Source: Pandoraea bronchicola (lineage in GTDB: Bacteria; Pseudomonadota; Gammaproteobacteria; Burkholderiales; Burkholderiaceae). Taken from it: DNA of 64,000 bases. The notes beneath the pieces are model-generated. The model saw only the letters and a list, made by a program, of their open reading frames with translations, searched no databases and was not told where the DNA came from. The position numbers and the translations under genes were made by a program. The stretch's first letter is position 1; the number at the start of each line of letters is the position of its first letter. The stretch is taken from assembly GCF_902459805.1 (NCBI RefSeq), contig NZ_CABPST010000006.1, positions 62,001 to 126,000 on the forward strand, given 5' to 3'. Positions 62,831 to 64,000 of the stretch are shown one piece after another.

Positions 62831-64000
62831 GTTGTGCTCCACCGTTCGTGGACGATGGCGGCGCATTCGTGGCGGGGCCGACGATGGCATTGAGCGGTGC
62901 ACTGAGCGAGACTTGCGACGCTGAAGCTTCGCCGGCCCGGCCCGAGTGCGCCGCTTGTTTGGCGGGGGCGGCCGTAGTGTGGCGATGCGTATCGACGTCC
63001 GCGGTGACCGACAGGCCCGGCAGCAACACCGCACGCAGCGATTCGGGCACATCGAGGCGGATGCGCACCGGTACTCGCTGCACGATCTTGGTGAAGTTAC
63101 CGGTAGCGTTCTGCGCGGGCAGCAGCGCGAACTGCGCGCCGGTGCCGGGCGAGAGCGAATCGACCACACCGTGGATCGGCTCGCCGGGCAGGGCATCGAC
63201 ATGCACCGTCACGGGCTGGCCGGGCCGCATATGGCCGACCTGCGTTTCCTTGAAGTTCGCCGTCAGATAGACGTTTTGCACCGGCACGACGGTGAGTAGC
63301 CGCGTGCCCGGCTGGGCGAACTGGCCGACGCGCACGGCACGATCGCCGATGCGTCCGGACAGCGTGCTCTTGACGACGGTGTCCGCGAGATCGAGGTCAG
63401 CCTTGCGCGCGCTTGCCTGCGCCACCGCCAATTGCGCCTTGGCCTGCGCCAACGCGGCCGTGAGCGTGTCTGTCTGACGCTCGCTCGCCTGCAAGCTGGC
63501 CTCGTTGCTCTTGCGCGAGGCGTCGGCGCGGGCACTGGCATTGCGCAACTCGGCAAGACGCTCGTCGGTCTCCGCGCCCGTGGCAACCAGCGGTGCGTAG
63601 CGTTTGACCTGACCGGCCGAGTACGCGGCATTCGCGCGTGCGCTGTCGAGTTCGGCGCGTGCCTGCGCGATTGTCGCCGCATGCTGGGCGAGTTCGGCCT
63701 GTGCCCTGGCGACATCGGCTTCGCGCGCGACTACGCTCGCCTGCGCCTCGTCGTAAGCGGCCTGGTACTGGCGTGCGTCGAGTCGCACGAGCGGCTGACC
63801 GAGCGTCACCGTTTCGTTGTCACGCACCAGCACTTCGGTCACATAGCCGCCCACTTTCGGAGCAACCGTCATGCTGTCGGCTTGCAGATAGGCGTCGTCG
63901 GTCGACTCGATGAAGCGCCCGACAAACCACCAGTGTCCGCCCCAACCGAGCGCGGCCACGAGGCCCAGCGCCAGCACGCCAAGCAGGAGTTTCTTGCGGC
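62823..64000 (-). CDS. HlyD/EmrA-type membrane fusion protein (5' end outside window)
   Basis: Reading frame open to the window edge; only the C-terminal ~390 residues are visible. Single transmembrane helix LLLGVLALGLVAALG, beta-barrel/lipoyl parts (VGGYVTEVLVRDNETVTLGQ, VVKSTLSGRIGDRAVRVG) around a long coiled coil. Adaptor linking the EmrB-like pump to the outer membrane channel. Its stop overlaps the MFS start. Confidence 0.9.
   Translation of the reverse strand, partial: RKKLLLGVLALGLVAALGWGGHWWFVGRFIESTDDAYLQADSMTVAPKVGGYVTEVLVRDNETVTLGQPLVRLDARQYQAAYDEAQASVVAREADVARAQAELAQHAATIAQARAELDSARANAAYSAGQVKRYAPLVATGAETDERLAELRNASARADASRKSNEASLQASERQTDTLTAALAQAKAQLAVAQASARKADLDLADTVVKSTLSGRIGDRAVRVGQFAQPGTRLLTVVPVQNVYLTANFKETQVGHMRPGQPVTVHVDALPGEPIHGVVDSLSPGTGAQFALLPAQNATGNFTKIVQRVPVRIRLDVPESLRAVLLPGLSVTADVDTHRHTTAAPAKQAAHSGRAGEASASQVSLSAPLNAIVGPATNAPPSSTNGGAQRG

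Overview
The window is a gene-dense, high-GC stretch of chromosome from a Burkholderiales betaproteobacterium, most like Pandoraea or a close Burkholderiaceae relative. This is inferred from the gene families (FabV, kynBUA, MXKDX-repeat protein, AcrAB plus NodT-type outer membrane factor, YqjD/YqjE set), codon use and operon style; no rRNA or marker gene fixes the genus. No phage, complete IS element, integron or CRISPR array is visible.

Layout. 1-8.6 kb: end of a Sua5-type gene, a sterol-desaturase-family protein, PBP4/DacB, a PmrAB/QseBC-type two-component system, an I78 inhibitor-like protein and an HtrA/DegP protease; the last two are divergent around a PmrA-like box. 8.6-16 kb: a molybdenum neighbourhood (XdhC, CoxG, ModE-type regulator, membrane cytochrome b plus sulfite-oxidase-fold molybdoenzyme, MXKDX protein, modABC with a ModE-like operator). 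16-23 kb: acrR divergent from an acrA-acrB-outer membrane factor operon, with the AcrR operator inside the promoter. 23-28 kb: acyl-CoA-binding protein, an overlapping minor-pilin cluster, a YqjD/YqjE/third-gene envelope operon and a 1-Cys peroxiredoxin. 28.8-34.4 kb: gcdH divergent from an IclR regulator, then kynBUA for tryptophan to anthranilate. 34.6-40.6 kb: a catabolic cluster with a MarR regulator and HpaC-like flavin reductase divergent from a NicX-type ring-cleavage dioxygenase, an alpha/beta hydrolase, an acyl-CoA-dehydrogenase-fold protein lacking the usual catalytic glutamate, and a CoA ligase. 40.8-44.8 kb: IclR regulator, polar amino-acid ABC transporter and formimidoylglutamase. 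45-47.5 kb: msrA and a small accessory patch with an unknown protein ending in a CaaX-like CVIL, a 13-bp tandem repeat and an orphan gene. 47.5-59 kb: DHA2 efflux pump, fabV, DUF72, cfa, pdxH, AsmA-like, tcdA and fadD. 59-64 kb: two identical tRNA-Arg(ACG) genes and an EmrAB-type tripartite pump cut by the window end.

The strongest unexplained signals are (1) two opposite-facing stem-loops between the convergent iclR and kynA genes, sharing an identical 14-nt loop core but with unrelated self-complementary stems; (2) the NicX-type cluster, whose enzyme set matches no pathway I know and suggests ring hydroxylation at the CoA-ester level; and (3) the CVIL-terminated protein preceded by a 13-bp repeat array.
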